64,000 bases of DNA, from contig NC_089856.1 in NCBI RefSeq assembly GCF_036373705.1, forward strand, positions 9,108,501-9,172,500, in the 5' to 3' direction. The DNA is from Amia ocellicauda (Eukaryota; Chordata; Actinopteri; Amiiformes; Amiidae). This document shows positions 46,285-57,516 of this stretch, piece by piece; the first letter of the stretch is position 1, and each line of letters starts with the position of its first letter. Below the pieces are notes generated by a model, which saw only the letters and a list, made by a program, of their open reading frames with translations, searched no databases and was not told the DNA's origin. A program made the translations under genes and the position numbers.

Positions 46285-47875
46285 GCAATCAAGACTTGCA
46301 TAAGTGTTCACTCCCTTTGCTATGATGCTTAAACTGTTACATTTATTTAAAAATAAAAAATATGGCACAACCATTAGACTGTCTAGCACAGGCCATCTAC
46401 ACCCTGAGGGACTGGGCAAGGAGGTCGGTGATCAGAGAAGCCACCAAGAGGCCAAAGTTAACTGAAGGAGCTACAGAGTTTCAAAGCCGTGATGGGAGAC
46501 GCTGTCCATATGTCAACTATTACCTGAGTGCTCCACAATGCTGGGATATACACTCACCTAAAGGATTATTAGGAACACCATACTAATACTGTGTTTGACC
46601 CCCTTTCGCCTTCAGAACTGCCTTAATTCTACGTGGCATTGATTCAACAAGGTGCTGAAAGCATTCTTTAGAAATGTTGGCCCATATTGATAGGATAGCA
46701 TCTTGCAGTTGATGGAGATTTGTGGGATGCACATCCAGGGCACGAAGCTCCCGTTCCACCACATCCCAAAGATGCTCTATTGGGTTGAGATCTGGTGACT
46801 GTGGGGGCCAGTTTAGTACAGTGAACTCATTGTCATGTTCAAGAAACCAATTTGAAATGATTCGACCTTTGTGACATGGTGCATTATCCTGCTGGAAGTA
46901 GCCATCAGAGGATGGGTACATGGTGGTCATAAAGGGATGGACATGGTCAGAAACAATGCTCAGGTAGGCCGTGGCATTTAAACGATGCCCAATTGGCACT
47001 AAGGGGCCTAAAGTGTGCCAAGAAAACATCCCCCACACCATTACACCACCATTACAGCAACTGCCATGTGATTGGTTGGTTAGATAATTGCATTCATGAG
47101 AAATTGAACAGGTGTTCCTAATAATCCTTTAGGTGAGTGTATAGAAGAGTGGCTAGTAGGAAAAAAACATTGTTTTCCATATGACTTATGGAAAACATCA
47201 CAAAGATGAAACCAAAAAATGAACATTATGGCCTACATTTTAAATGCTATGGTGCAAAGCCAACACTGCTCATCTCCCTGAGAACACCAAAGCGTGATGA
47301 TGGTGGTGGTATCAAGACTGAGAAACTTGTCAGGACTGAGGACAAGATGGATGGAGGAAATTTACTTCAGTCTGCAAGGGACCATGGACTGTGATGGAGG
47401 TTCACCTTTCTGCAAGACAGTGATCCTAAATGCAGCCAAAGCTGTGCTGGAATGGTTTTAAAAACAAGAAGTTGAGTGTCCTAGAATGGCCCAGACCTCA
47501 ATCCAGTTGAGTGGCAAGACTTGAATGTTGATGTTAACTAACCGTGCTCATCCAACTTGAGAGCTTGTCAAGAAGAAGGGGGAATAATTACAGGAACCTG
47601 ATGTGCAAAGCTGATCGGTTTACCCAAAAGACTCCACACTAATTTCTGCCAAAGGTGGTTGTACCAAGTATTGACTTGGGTGAATACATGTGAAACATGT
47701 GAAACTGAAATGTAGTTGCATAACAGCCACAGAAATTCACACCTTCAAGAGGTTTGATTTAATTGGGATTAATCTCCCTTTGATTACCACCACAATCTTA
47801 ATTCCAGATTGTAATCTAACAATGTGTAAAAGTCCTGGGGGGAGGTTGAATACTTAGTAAAGGAACATACAGTTG
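46285..47875 (+). mobile_element. old degenerate Tc1-like element, split by a younger one
   Basis: Left end 'cataagtgttcactcccttt' and right end in reverse 'gaggttgaatacttagtaaa' match the outer ends of a widespread Tc1-type family. Internal pieces ('actgggcaaggaggtcggtg', 'caaagctgtgctggaatggt', 'cagacctcaatccagttgag') follow transposase order on the plus strand. Frames are destroyed. The younger element occupies 46551-47139. Confidence 0.65.
46551..47139 (-). mobile_element. Tc1-like element lacking the N-terminal half, nested insertion
   Basis: Ends CACTCACCTAAAGGATTATT and its complement at 47117-47139, flanked by TA. The minus-strand frame 47041-46583 gives 152 residues of the C-terminal catalytic region (YFQQDNAPCHKG, WPPQSPDLNPIEHLWDVVE) with no stop, while the DNA-binding half is missing. 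It looks young because the frame is intact. Confidence 0.88.
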
Positions 47876-49107
47876 ATTTCATATTTTTGAAGCAGCAGCA
47901 GCAGAGCATGGAGTCACAGCAGAGCTGTTCTAATCATATAGAAATGCTACACTACATGCTTTGTACCCTATGCTTCTAGTTTACAATGAATTTGTAATCC
48001 TTGTGTTGCATTTCAGACCTAGAGCGGGTACTTTTATTTACAGGCTTCAATTTGTTTAATCGTCGCAAACATTTTATTCTGTTCCTGTTCGTTTTTTTTT
48101 TTTTTAAAGCTTCTACTTTGTGTATTTTTACCATTGTCATTGAGAGCTTGGTTGGAACAAAAACCAGGAAGGTAGGTGGTACTCAAGGACAGGTTTGAGA
48201 AAGACTGGCCTAAATATTTTAGTATCTGCTCAGTGAATTTAAAAGCTCAAATTTAAATTGAACATTTAATCCAGGTGCATAAACATAGTTGAATCATGAA
48301 TATTTATGCCAATATTGTTAATGTAGTAATATTTTTCTTCTTAAGTATCTTTACATGTGTGAGTTTGTTATGCATTTCAGACATTTGGTAGGCCTAATGT
48401 GAATTGCTTATTTGGCTAAAGTTATACATTTTCCATAAGCTGTAGCTGGGAGTGCTTAACAAAACTTGCCATGTTGTGTAATATTCCATTATCCATTGTG
48501 TTTATATTTAAAAAAAAAAAACACATCATTCATTATTTTCCCAGGCCATGGTCCAAATTACAGTCTTCAAGTAAGCTGGTCCCACATGCCAACTATTAGC
48601 TGGACTCTGGATGTTCAAAAATACCTAATAATAGCATCCAACAAGTAGCCTTTATTAGAACGGATATGTAAATAATATCTAGAGATGCCCTCTCGAGTAG
48701 AATAGTAATCTAAGCTTGATCACCTAGCGACTGGAGAGTGTTTAAGTAGAAATCCTGAACTACCGTTAATACTATTGTCCTAACAATACTGGGGAAATCC
48801 CAGTATTTTTCTTTAGAACAATCCAATGCGATTCAAAATAGGTAAATTCTAATTGGCCAAACGGTTATCAGCCCACCAAGTGATGCCTAAACTGTAGGTT
48901 GTTACAAACCAAAATAGACGTTATAGTACAAAATCTTACTTAAGGCGTAGAGTGAAATGTTTATTCAGGAATTAAGAATTGCTGAGCTTATATGCTCCCC
49001 AAACAAAAATTTTTTTCAAAACCAGTGTTTTTGATCCATCAACAATGTTCATCAGGAGGATCTTGGATGAAAGGCTGACTTTGTAGATTTAGTTTAAATT
49101 TGTATGC
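47876..49107 (+). other. cd63: cd63 intron 1, mostly unremarkable
   Basis: A MITE end ('gcttggttggaacaaaaacc ... gagaaagactggcctaaat') lies at about 48145-48212. Otherwise no gene or RNA recognised. Confidence 0.5.
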
Positions 49108-49490
49108 ATTGGAACATAACATAAAGTTTACAAACAAGTGGAGGCCATTCGACCCATCGTGCTCGTTTTGGTGTCCATTAATAAGTGATCCTATCCAGTC
49201 TATTTTTAAATTTTCCCAAATTTTCAGCATCTACCACATTGCTGGGGAGTTTGTTCCAGATTGTGAAGACTCTGTGTGAAGTGTCTCCTGTTTTCCTTTT
49301 TGAATGCCTTGAAGCCCAATTGCCATTTGTGTCCCCGGGTGCGTGTGTCCCTGCTGATCTGGAAAAGCTCCTCTGGTTTGATGTGGTCGATGCCTTTCAT
49401 GATTTGGAAGACTTGGATCAAGTCCCCACGTAGTCTCCTCTGTTCCAGGGTGAAAAGTTTTGTCCCCTTTCTTGTGGATTGGTATGACAT
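49108..49490 (-). mobile_element. CR1-like LINE fragment encoding the end of the reverse transcriptase protein
   Basis: The minus-strand frame 49490-49224 reads TLEQRRLRGDLIQVFQIMKG and IDHIKPEELFQISRDTRTRG, then RHFTQSLHNLEQTP, the conserved C-terminal region of CR1/L2-type ORF2 proteins. The plus-strand left end 'gaacataacataaagtttac' is the element's 3' end. 5'-truncated and not functional. Confidence 0.75.
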
Positions 49491-50807
49491 TTGCTGTCTT
49501 CCAGTCAGTTCAACTTCAACTTCATTAGACTAGTCTAACTGTCTAATTATTTAATGGTTACAATTATTCTAATAGTTTTGTGCAAATGGCCCCAGATCTG
49601 ATCTTCTGACTTAATTAGTATCCCACAGCCTGGATCCGTGCCAGGCCTCTCCAGGCTGTAGGACTCGACTAAAGCTTCAGATGAAGACTTTTAATGTCTG
49701 GCCTCCCTTAGTAAACTCCGCTGCTGAAGCATTTTCATGAACACACTGTTTCATATTACCAAGTGTTGGTAAGAATAACGACCCAGTACAGCTATGAGGG
49801 AGTGCAACAGATACTTCCCAAATATCGAATGTTGTACTTGATTTATGGCCTTTCCCTCAGACCTCTTGGTTAACGTACCCTTTTGGTCACAAAGCATTGT
49901 CCAGGATCCCTCACTGCTGCTGTTGAATAGAAGCCCTGTTGGTCTGTTTGCCTGCTGTAAATATTTGTAGGATGATTCATGGAGTTCTGGGTGGTGCTGG
50001 GAGCTGTTTCCCTTGACCTTTCCTGGTGTTCAAGCAGCGGTCTGAGTCAGGTGTGGAACAAGTTTGGTTAGTTTAGGAGTCTTGGACCAACTCCCAGTAA
50101 AGACATGGGATAATGTTTCTGAAAGCAGGGAGTCTCAAGATGTTATGTAATACCCCCCCCCCCCCTCCCCCAGGCCTCCTGCTACAAGCACTCCCTGCCA
50201 CTTGCGCTGTGAGTTAATAAGGAGGTTTCCAATGTTTTCACTGCAAGAGCCTCCAACTCTGGAGAGAGACAATCCTTTACTCTTTAGGCCTCTGTAATTA
50301 GCAACTAAAGATCCTATCAATCTTAACAAGTATTGCTAATGGGCCCTTGAGCTAGCACAGACAGCACATGAAAACTACTGCTTCATCTCCCTTTTGTCTT
50401 TTTATTTATTTTTTTATGTATCAATCTTCAAAGATCCTAGGAGCTTCTAAACGAAGCAAAATCCCAGCAGCAGTTTTACCTCCCAGTATTAGTGAGGAAA
50501 AAATAAATGCAGATCTGTTCAATCTAAAATAACCTACATAAATCTCATTAATGTATCATGTCCATAAACAAAGAACCCCCTTTACTGTGAAACATGTAAA
50601 TATAAGGATTAAGTGGGATTTGAAAAAAAGGGGGGGTACAATAACCCACCCCACAATTGGGCCTGTTGCCGATGGCTGGAGTTTAGTAGTAAGAGGATGA
50701 TGACCAGAAGACCATGTGGATTTCCAGATGAGGAGTTGAGTCAGCTGCTCTAGGAGGAGTCCTTGAATCATCCTTGGTCACATAGTTTGTTGGCAATAGG
50801 TCGGCCT
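49491..50807 (+). other. cd63: cd63 intron 1, no features beyond simple sequence
   Basis: A C-run at 50153-50165 and A/T-rich DNA; no gene recognised. Confidence 0.5.
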
Positions 50808-51039
50808 GAGGGGTATACTATGAAGGGAGTTTAACATACTTGGATTTAACTCGGGGTTATCAAAGAAAGTCAGGGTTGACAAACTGATTGCCTAAACTGG
50901 TGTTAAACACTACTACAACATTGATTTTAAGGTGTCGGTTAGTTGATTCAGTGTTAACTGGAGTTTGTGTGCGTGCAGGCTGAGTTTGTGCATGAAGGCT
51001 GTGGTTCGTATTTTTCCCGGAAGAATGCGTGGTGATAAT

Positions 51040-51720
51040 GTCAGGATATGAGGAGTTTAAAGACAGGTTAGTGGCTAAATCGAACACCGTGGCGGCCAAC
51101 AAAGCCAGGGAGGCTTGTTTTCAGCGCATTGCCGACAGCGTAAATTCCTAAGAAGTGTTCTTGTCATATGTTCTTTTTTGTCTTATGGACTCTTCTATGA
51201 TTGAGATGTAAGGACACATAAAATAGTCTATCTAAATATGTGAAAACCACTTGGATACTTCAATTATAGCCTACACATGGGCTACATCTCTGAAATTGAC
51301 CTGTTACTCACTGTTAATGAATTATGATGTCCCTAAAGCACCTAGACTGTAGGGCTACCTGTATGAATTTAATGCTATTGTGTTAAGAATAATTATATTC
51401 TAACAATCATTTCAGCTGCAACCCCAGTGGAAAGCGCACCTGCAACAAGTCTGGATGGAAATATAAAAATATTCAATCAAGTGGTGTGTATTAATACACA
51501 GTACAGATGTGGTGTGTAGCCTACACTACATATTCATGTGTTCACAGCAAACCAAAAAAAGGCAGAGAGAGTGAAAACTGGAGGAGGGCCACCTCCTGCT
51601 ACATTTTCACAGACCGAGGAGTTGGCACTGGCGAACAATAGAGGAAGGCCCATAATGGAGGGGGTCAAGGGCGCAGTCAGTTCTGACCCTGGTGGCAGCT
51701 CAATGTCCACCCTGTATGTA
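51040..51720 (+). pseudogene. Harbinger Myb-like accessory protein, broken
   Basis: Pieces in three frames: FKDRLVAKSNTVAANKAREA (about 51050-51110), a second block around 51420-51480 (NPSGKRTCNKSGWKYKNIQS), then KTGGGPPPATFSQTEELALA after 51570. The order and the GGGPPP...EELAL block match Myb/SANT-type proteins of Harbinger elements, which help the transposase enter the nucleus and bind ends. Frameshifts and stops inactivate it. Confidence 0.65.
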
Positions 51721-51949
51721 CAGGGTAATATCATATCAATTGTTTTGATTTCCCAGTTAAATTTTTTTTTTATAGTTCATATGCCCGTCTTATGTACAGT
51801 TGAGGGGGATACTATTGATCTGCTCCAGCTTTTTCTTTGCTATTAAAAGGATTCGGTATAGGGGGTCATCAGGTAATGCAGACACGGGTAGCCTCTGTCT
51901 CCAAGCGGCAGGCCATCACAACACCCTTTTGAATGATCGAAATAAACTG

Positions 51950-52560
51950 TCACAATACAGCATGATGTGTGAAATATGGGGTGGTGGTTTTCTTACCTTG
52001 TTCAAATTTCTGACCAAGAGTGGTTTCCTGAAAAATGTGTGAATCATGCACCGACCCAGGCCACCTAGCCTCCAGACTGGTCACCATTAAATAGTAATCA
52101 CATGCCATCTGACAAAGGAATTCAGGCCATTTTAACATACTACCATTGTAAGAAATCGCCACCTAATGTGTCTTTTAATTGTTTTGAATGTAAGTAGAAG
52201 TTTTAAGGACAAAATAATGTAGGCTAGCCTACATGTCCGATCAAATACGATATGATCAAATCCCTGAACATTGTTGCTGTGAAATGACTTCCTATTCACA
52301 TAATCCCCCTCATGTTCTCCCAGGGGTGTTCTAATGGGGATATGCGTACAGTTAATAGCACCAATCGCCCTCGGGATTCCTATGGGGAAAAAAAAGTGTT
52401 CTGTATATAGGCCCAGCCTATGCATATTAAAAATAGACCAAGTATTTTTATATTGCGAATTACCTGTGATCGCATAAAAAGCCTTTTTGATCTTTAAAAC
52501 ACTTAAATGGCCAGGGAACACAACCAATGCGTCCAGCAGTTTAGTGACGGCAAGTACCAC
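51950..52560 (-). pseudogene. Harbinger (HARBI1-like) transposase, broken
   Basis: Two overlapping minus-strand frames (52560-52132, 52162-51950). The first has AIGAINCTHIPIRTP and EGDYVNRKSFHSNNVQ; the family motif is GAIDGTH, so the first catalytic Asp is Asn here. The second has ARWPGSVHDSHIFQ, which keeps the second Asp. Stops and shifts separate them. Confidence 0.8.
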
Positions 52561-53082
52561 CCTGTGAGCTGCACGGCAGACGGTATTCTTGCTTCAGAGG
52601 TTCAGCATCACCGATGGAAATACATGAAGTGTCTGCTGTCAAGATCTCACACGGAAAGGCACACTGTCTGTTCAACAGTGAGGGCATCACTCTGGTGAGT
52701 GGCATTGAGACGTCTGGCCCTAGAAGTCGTCAAAGATACTGAATTCCTGCAGATGAGAATCGATATCTTTCATAGAGAACATAGTCTGGGTAAGCTAAAT
52801 GTGCCAGCATTTTTCCCAACAAGATTGTGGGTGGAGGGGTGGTGCTTAAATCAATCAATTTAACCACGAAGATAACCTGCTCGGAGCAGTTTAGAGATGC
52901 AGTGTAAATTGCCATGACCGCATACCTTGGGTAAAACTTATCCACCTTTTGTAGTACGGGTTAATCGGCAAGTTACTCCTGAAGTTACCTGGATAAGCTT
53001 CGTAGTACACCCCTCAAATCTCTTCCTCCCCTATTTTTATTTTATTTTTTCCTATTAATCTTCCAAAAGAGAGCTTTAATTT

Positions 53083-54917
53083 TGTAGCGTAAGGTACACT
53101 TATAAATTTCAACTAAAGAAGTGAATTTATAGTATCACCTTATCACGAATCCTGGAATCTTGTAGAACTCAATTTCTGTAATAATTGGATGCAGACACCA
53201 ATTCCAAAGATATAAATTGTCAAATGTATTCAAAACAAAGACTAAATGTAGCACTACACTAATTATACAAAAGGGAAAAACTAATTAAAATTCAACTCTA
53301 GATCAACAAATCAAAGACAAATCACTTCCGTGACCAAATCAAAGACCATGGGATCGCATATGATAACGCAAATCGATAAACAAAAAAGGTTATAAACACA
53401 TTGACTACAATACCGGTTAGTAAGACGAAGGCGAGTCTCTCATTAGTATTGTTAGTCAGACATTAAATAACTACACAGGTTAGAATTTATGTCAGGTAAC
53501 TTCTCGTTATATATATATATAGTCTCATTTACGTTTAGGTGCCGAGAAAGATCCTATCCTTACTTGTTACCACAATTTCCCTTAACTGATTATTATTCAA
53601 TGATTAAGGATAGGCAGGGCCACCAATAATCTGTTGTCTATTAACTTGTGTCAATTTCAGACTAAACAGTTAAACAGGAATGAGAAGATATTTCTCAGCG
53701 TTGACAGACTTTATTTCTAAAATTATCAACAAAACGGTTTAATGCAACACACATTTATATTTAAGAAAACTAAATGACATTACACATTCTAGAGTTATGA
53801 ATCACAGATTAACATTTCTAATTGATTTCTCAAATGTCATGAATCACAAACTCCAAACTGTTAAACTTATCTGAACTTCGTCGCAGAGAGGCCTCTCTGG
53901 CTTCGGGCTCAGATAACGGCACACGGCACGAGGTCCGTGTGGTTGGAACAAAGGCAGTCCGGTTCGGCTTTGTCCAAGAACTTCCACTCAGTCGATGCAC
54001 CTGGAAGTTGGGGTTTCGCGAATGTAGAGTCTTTTCCAAACAGATTTTCCACTGGTTTGAAGGCTCCCAGGTTGTGCACAAAATCTTCTTTGTAAGCAGG
54101 GTTCCACCGTAGTTACTTGAAGACGAAGTCTTTGAGGAAAGCAGGGCCCTGTTTGTTCCCAGGGTCAAGTTTCTTAAGACTCAAATAGCTATTTAAATGA
54201 CTGACACTTTCGTATACAGTCGACTTAGTCAATTGTCCAGCTGTAAAACTCCACTGATCAGGTGGGCACAGGCGGGCATGTGCAGTCTGTAAAGTTCTTT
54301 ATTTAATAAAGTCCTTTAAAAGAATTCTTCGTACGGCTCAATCTCCTTCTCCCAGGTTAACTCTTCTGTTGCCGGCAAAGACTTGGTTGGTTTCTGGTTC
54401 CGGTTCTGGCAACAGAGCTACAGGTTGAGCTGTGGTAGCGAGTTTCTGGTTCAGGTGAGAGAGAGAGCGAGAGAGAGACTGTCCACTGTTCCTTATAGTC
54501 TGTCAGATCAATAGGTGATTGGTCCCTGAGTTCTTGAGATTGGATTTCGGTTTCAGCCCCCAGTGTCCTATTGGAGGGGGGCTTGATTTATGACTGATGT
54601 CAATCCATGCCATCTTTTGGAAATGCCGGTTGGCCTGGGTTCGTAGCTCTATGTCGGGATTTCGGCTCTCATCCGCTTCAAAGAGTTTTTATCGCCTACA
54701 GGCCCCTTCCTCCAGAAATCTCATAGCAGAATTCCAAACTATTTGGCCTCTTCTCGGTGCCATCCTCCCCAAAACTGTCACTCTGATGCAAACCAGTTCC
54801 AAGCTGATGAGCTAAGGAAATCTGATAACTTTGGTGGGGGGAGAGGTCTTCTTTAGATCAGTGCTTCAGCTCAGAGCCCAAATGCTCTTATCCAAATACA
54901 CCCAACATAACGCTACA
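53083..54917. mobile_element. TG...CA element of 1.8 kb, probable solo LTR
   Basis: Begins TGTAGCGTAAG and ends ACATAACGCTACA, a short perfect inverted end of eight bases with TG...CA termini. It is flanked by ATTT on both sides (53079-53082, 54918-54921), a 4-bp duplication. On the minus strand an AATAAA lies at about 54303-54298 and a possible TATA box near 54500. There is no retroviral coding sequence and no second LTR. The unusual length leaves a non-coding DNA transposon as an alternative. Confidence 0.6.
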
Positions 54918-55991
54918 ATTTCTACTGTGACCAAACTTGCCATGTTTCAGAAAATGGGCATCACAATGTCCTATTTTTAAATGTCTCCAATATACACTTG
55001 AGGTGTATTTGTTGCCCTGGTGTAGTCCCTCAGCTCACACTTGGCACTGAGGCCATTGTGTTAACCGGAATGCTCTCGCCCTGAGTGTAGCGTTTACAAA
55101 GTGCCAAACGGTCTCTGAACACCAATCGGACAACTGCTGGAGACGCCCGTCTTTGGTCATTGGCAGGGGCATCAGCAGACCTAATTTCTTCCCACACTAC
55201 CACACAGAATTTGAAGTTTAGGATCTGTGGCAGGTTGCAAAAAAACCCTCTTAACTTACCCTATAAGAGTCCCTGACTTTAGGGTGTTAACTTGATTGTA
55301 ATTTAATGTTTCCTGAAGGGAAAAGCTCTCCAAAACTTAATTTAGAACAGAAGGTGTTTTATACAGTGGGCTACTGTTGCTGGATGCCACACACCTTTCC
55401 TATTACAAGACCTCTGATTTCCATAGACAGCTCAGATTCCCATCTAGTTTAAATGAGTCATGTGTCTGAGCTAATCTGGGTATCTACAGGGATGCAAATG
55501 AAGACTTTAGAGCTCACTGCATTTTATCAGATTGCATAGCACATTTTCTTTTTTCTCTCCTGTGTAAGTAGAAAGGTTAAATACTAGTTTGTTGCACCTA
55601 CTGTGTCCTGTGCTGTAGTTTCCATCGCATTCATATCAGTTTTGCATTTAACAGCTGTGCCATGAAACTTGTCCCTTTCTGCTTTAAAGTTCCTGTTGCA
55701 GTAATGGTTTATATTAAAGGCTTCAGAAAAATCTATCTTAATGGTAGCAATAAATTGGACGTGAGGTAGCACTGTGGGACAGGTTTGGTTTCTGGCCAGT
55801 ACCAAGTGTTGTACAGCATGTGTTTGGCTTGTTTTAGACTAGAAAGCCTGAACTATAATAATCTGCATAGTTAATCATGATTAGACAAACTATTTTGCAG
55901 TACTACCAAGTTGTTTCCTAAAAATAATGTGTTTTGCAATGTTGAGCTTTTTGACCCTTTTCCTTCATCAGTCTATGGGATTTTTTTTCTA

Positions 55992-56022
<31 letters not shown>

Positions 56023-56537
56023 GTAGAAATACCACTCGTATTGAAATTTTGAGGAGTTGTTAGGTGACAATGCCATAAGAAATTAAGGAATAATGTGCAT
56101 TTGAAAAAACTAGCCTTGGCGTAAAAGAGAACGCGTACCACAAAATACTCGCGAGTATCTCAATTATAAGCGCCACAAGCATGTGGGATCACTCTAAATA
56201 CTACAGAATCAGTTTCTGCATTGTTGATCATGATTAGATGTGCTATATTGCAACACTACCACCTCTTTCTCCAAGATAAATAACATGACATTTTAGGATT
56301 TTATGGAAAAAATGTCAATGCAAACTTATTTTTCTTACAATTTTCCCTTAAAGTACTAGTCAAAATACAACTTAAAAATGGGTGAAAATTGAATTACTGA
56401 AGGAGATATGATTTTATTTTTAATTAAAAAAAAAAAGAATTCTCGAAGCCGAGTCAATTTCCCCCCCTTACTTTGCAAGTCCATATCTCCTAAACATCCT
56501 AGTTTCCAGTCTCTAGTTTCCAGTGATATGTAGATGT
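54918..56537 (+). other. cd63: cd63 intron 1, no gene seen
   Basis: A long poly-T run ends near 56022 (55998-56022), which could be a reverse-oriented retroelement tail. Nothing else recognised. Confidence 0.5.
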
Positions 56538-57134
56538 GCTCTACTGGTCAAAAGTTTTAGAACACCCACATTTTTCCTGTTTTGATGGAAATGTAAGCAC
56601 AGTTTTTAAGTGCAGATTGCTACATCATCAAAAGGCACTTGGAAACTCTGATAGGAAGAGGTCTGGCAGACCCAAAGCCACAACAGAATCGGAAGACAAG
56701 TTTCTGAGAGTCAACAGCTAGGTGGCTTGCAGGACAACGGCTTCAAGCACAGCTTGTCGGTTTCAACTGTGAAGAGAAGACTTCGAGCTGCAGGTTTGAC
56801 AGGTTGAGTGGCAGTAAGAAAGCCATTGCTAAGATGGCAAAATGAGAGGCTTGCCTGGGCCATGAAGCACCACCAGTGCACTACTGAAGACTGCAAGAAG
56901 GTCTTATGGACCGATAAATCAAAAATTAAAATCTTCGGTTCATCACGCAGGGTTTTTGTATGAAGGGGTGAAAAAGCAACACGTTTGTGGGAACTTCTGC
57001 AACAGTGTTGGGAAGAACTTTCCAAACAATATTTGATTTCCACTGTGGAAAGAATACATTGAGACATTAAACTATACATTTCAATAAAAACTGGAAAAAT
57101 TAGGTGTTCTAAAACTTTTGACCGGTAGTGTATA
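56538..57134 (+). mobile_element. Tc1-like transposon remnant with internal deletions
   Basis: Ends CTACTGGTCAAAAGTTTTAG and (complement) CTACCGGTCAAAAGTTTTAG. Internal plus-strand pieces (SGRPKATTESEDKFLR; 'gaagactgcaagaaggtctt', 'accgataaatcaaaaattaa') are in transposase order but shifted and shortened to about 600 bases. It ends about 300 bases before the cd63 coding exon. Confidence 0.82.
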
Positions 57135-57450
57135 TAATAATGGCAGTGTTATTAATACATAGATCTCAACCTGCCAGTGGGTTGAAAACAATGGGGCTGA
57201 GTGTAATGGGTTAAAATTGGAAATTAATCTAATTGCTCTTTATGGGAAGTGTCATTTCTTTATCTTGTGCTTTTCTCATTTTCTTCTGCATTGTGTAAAT
57301 AGAGGTGGCTTTCAACTTTTCCAGAACAATTGATACTTTTGCTGGCCGTACAATGCTGTTGTGTTAGGGGGTGTCGGTTTCTCTCCTGGTTAAACCTTAA
57401 TCTCTTGCCATCACTCTTCTGTTCCCCCAGGGACCTGCTAACCAAGCACC

Positions 57451-57516
57451 ATGGCAGTCGAAGGAGGGATGAAGTGTGTGAAGTTCTTGCTCTTTTTCTT
57501 CAATTTTATCTTCTGG
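57451..57516 (+). CDS. cd63: CD63 tetraspanin, first coding exon (partial gene)
   Basis: The exon runs 57431-57516. The acceptor CTTCTGTTCCCCCAG ends at 57430 and the donor TTCTGG|GTAAGT is at 57517. ATG at 57451 (context ACCATGG, a strong Kozak match) opens MAVEGGMKCVKFLLFFFNFI, which is the CD63 N-terminus almost exactly, including the CVKFLL palmitoylation-type Cys before membrane helix 1. CD63 is a four-pass protein of late endosomes, lysosomes and exosomes. Only 22 codons lie in the window; the next exon is beyond 64000. Another tetraspanin is unlikely given MAVEGGMKC. Confidence 0.9.

Larger units (their letters stand above)
50808..53015. mobile_element. PIF/Harbinger-type transposon fossil with two convergent genes
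   Basis: Inverted ends: left GAGGGGTATACTATGAAG, right complement GAGGGGTGTACTACGAAG. The plus strand carries remains of a Myb/SANT-like accessory gene and the minus strand remains of the transposase, in tail-to-tail order. This two-gene layout is characteristic of Harbinger elements. A clean 3-bp duplication was not found. About 2.2 kb; its right end is 67 bases from the LTR-like element. Confidence 0.8.

Noticed and set aside
41664..47139. Active transposase gene
   Set aside because: Every Tc1-like copy has a stop, frameshift or missing half of the protein.
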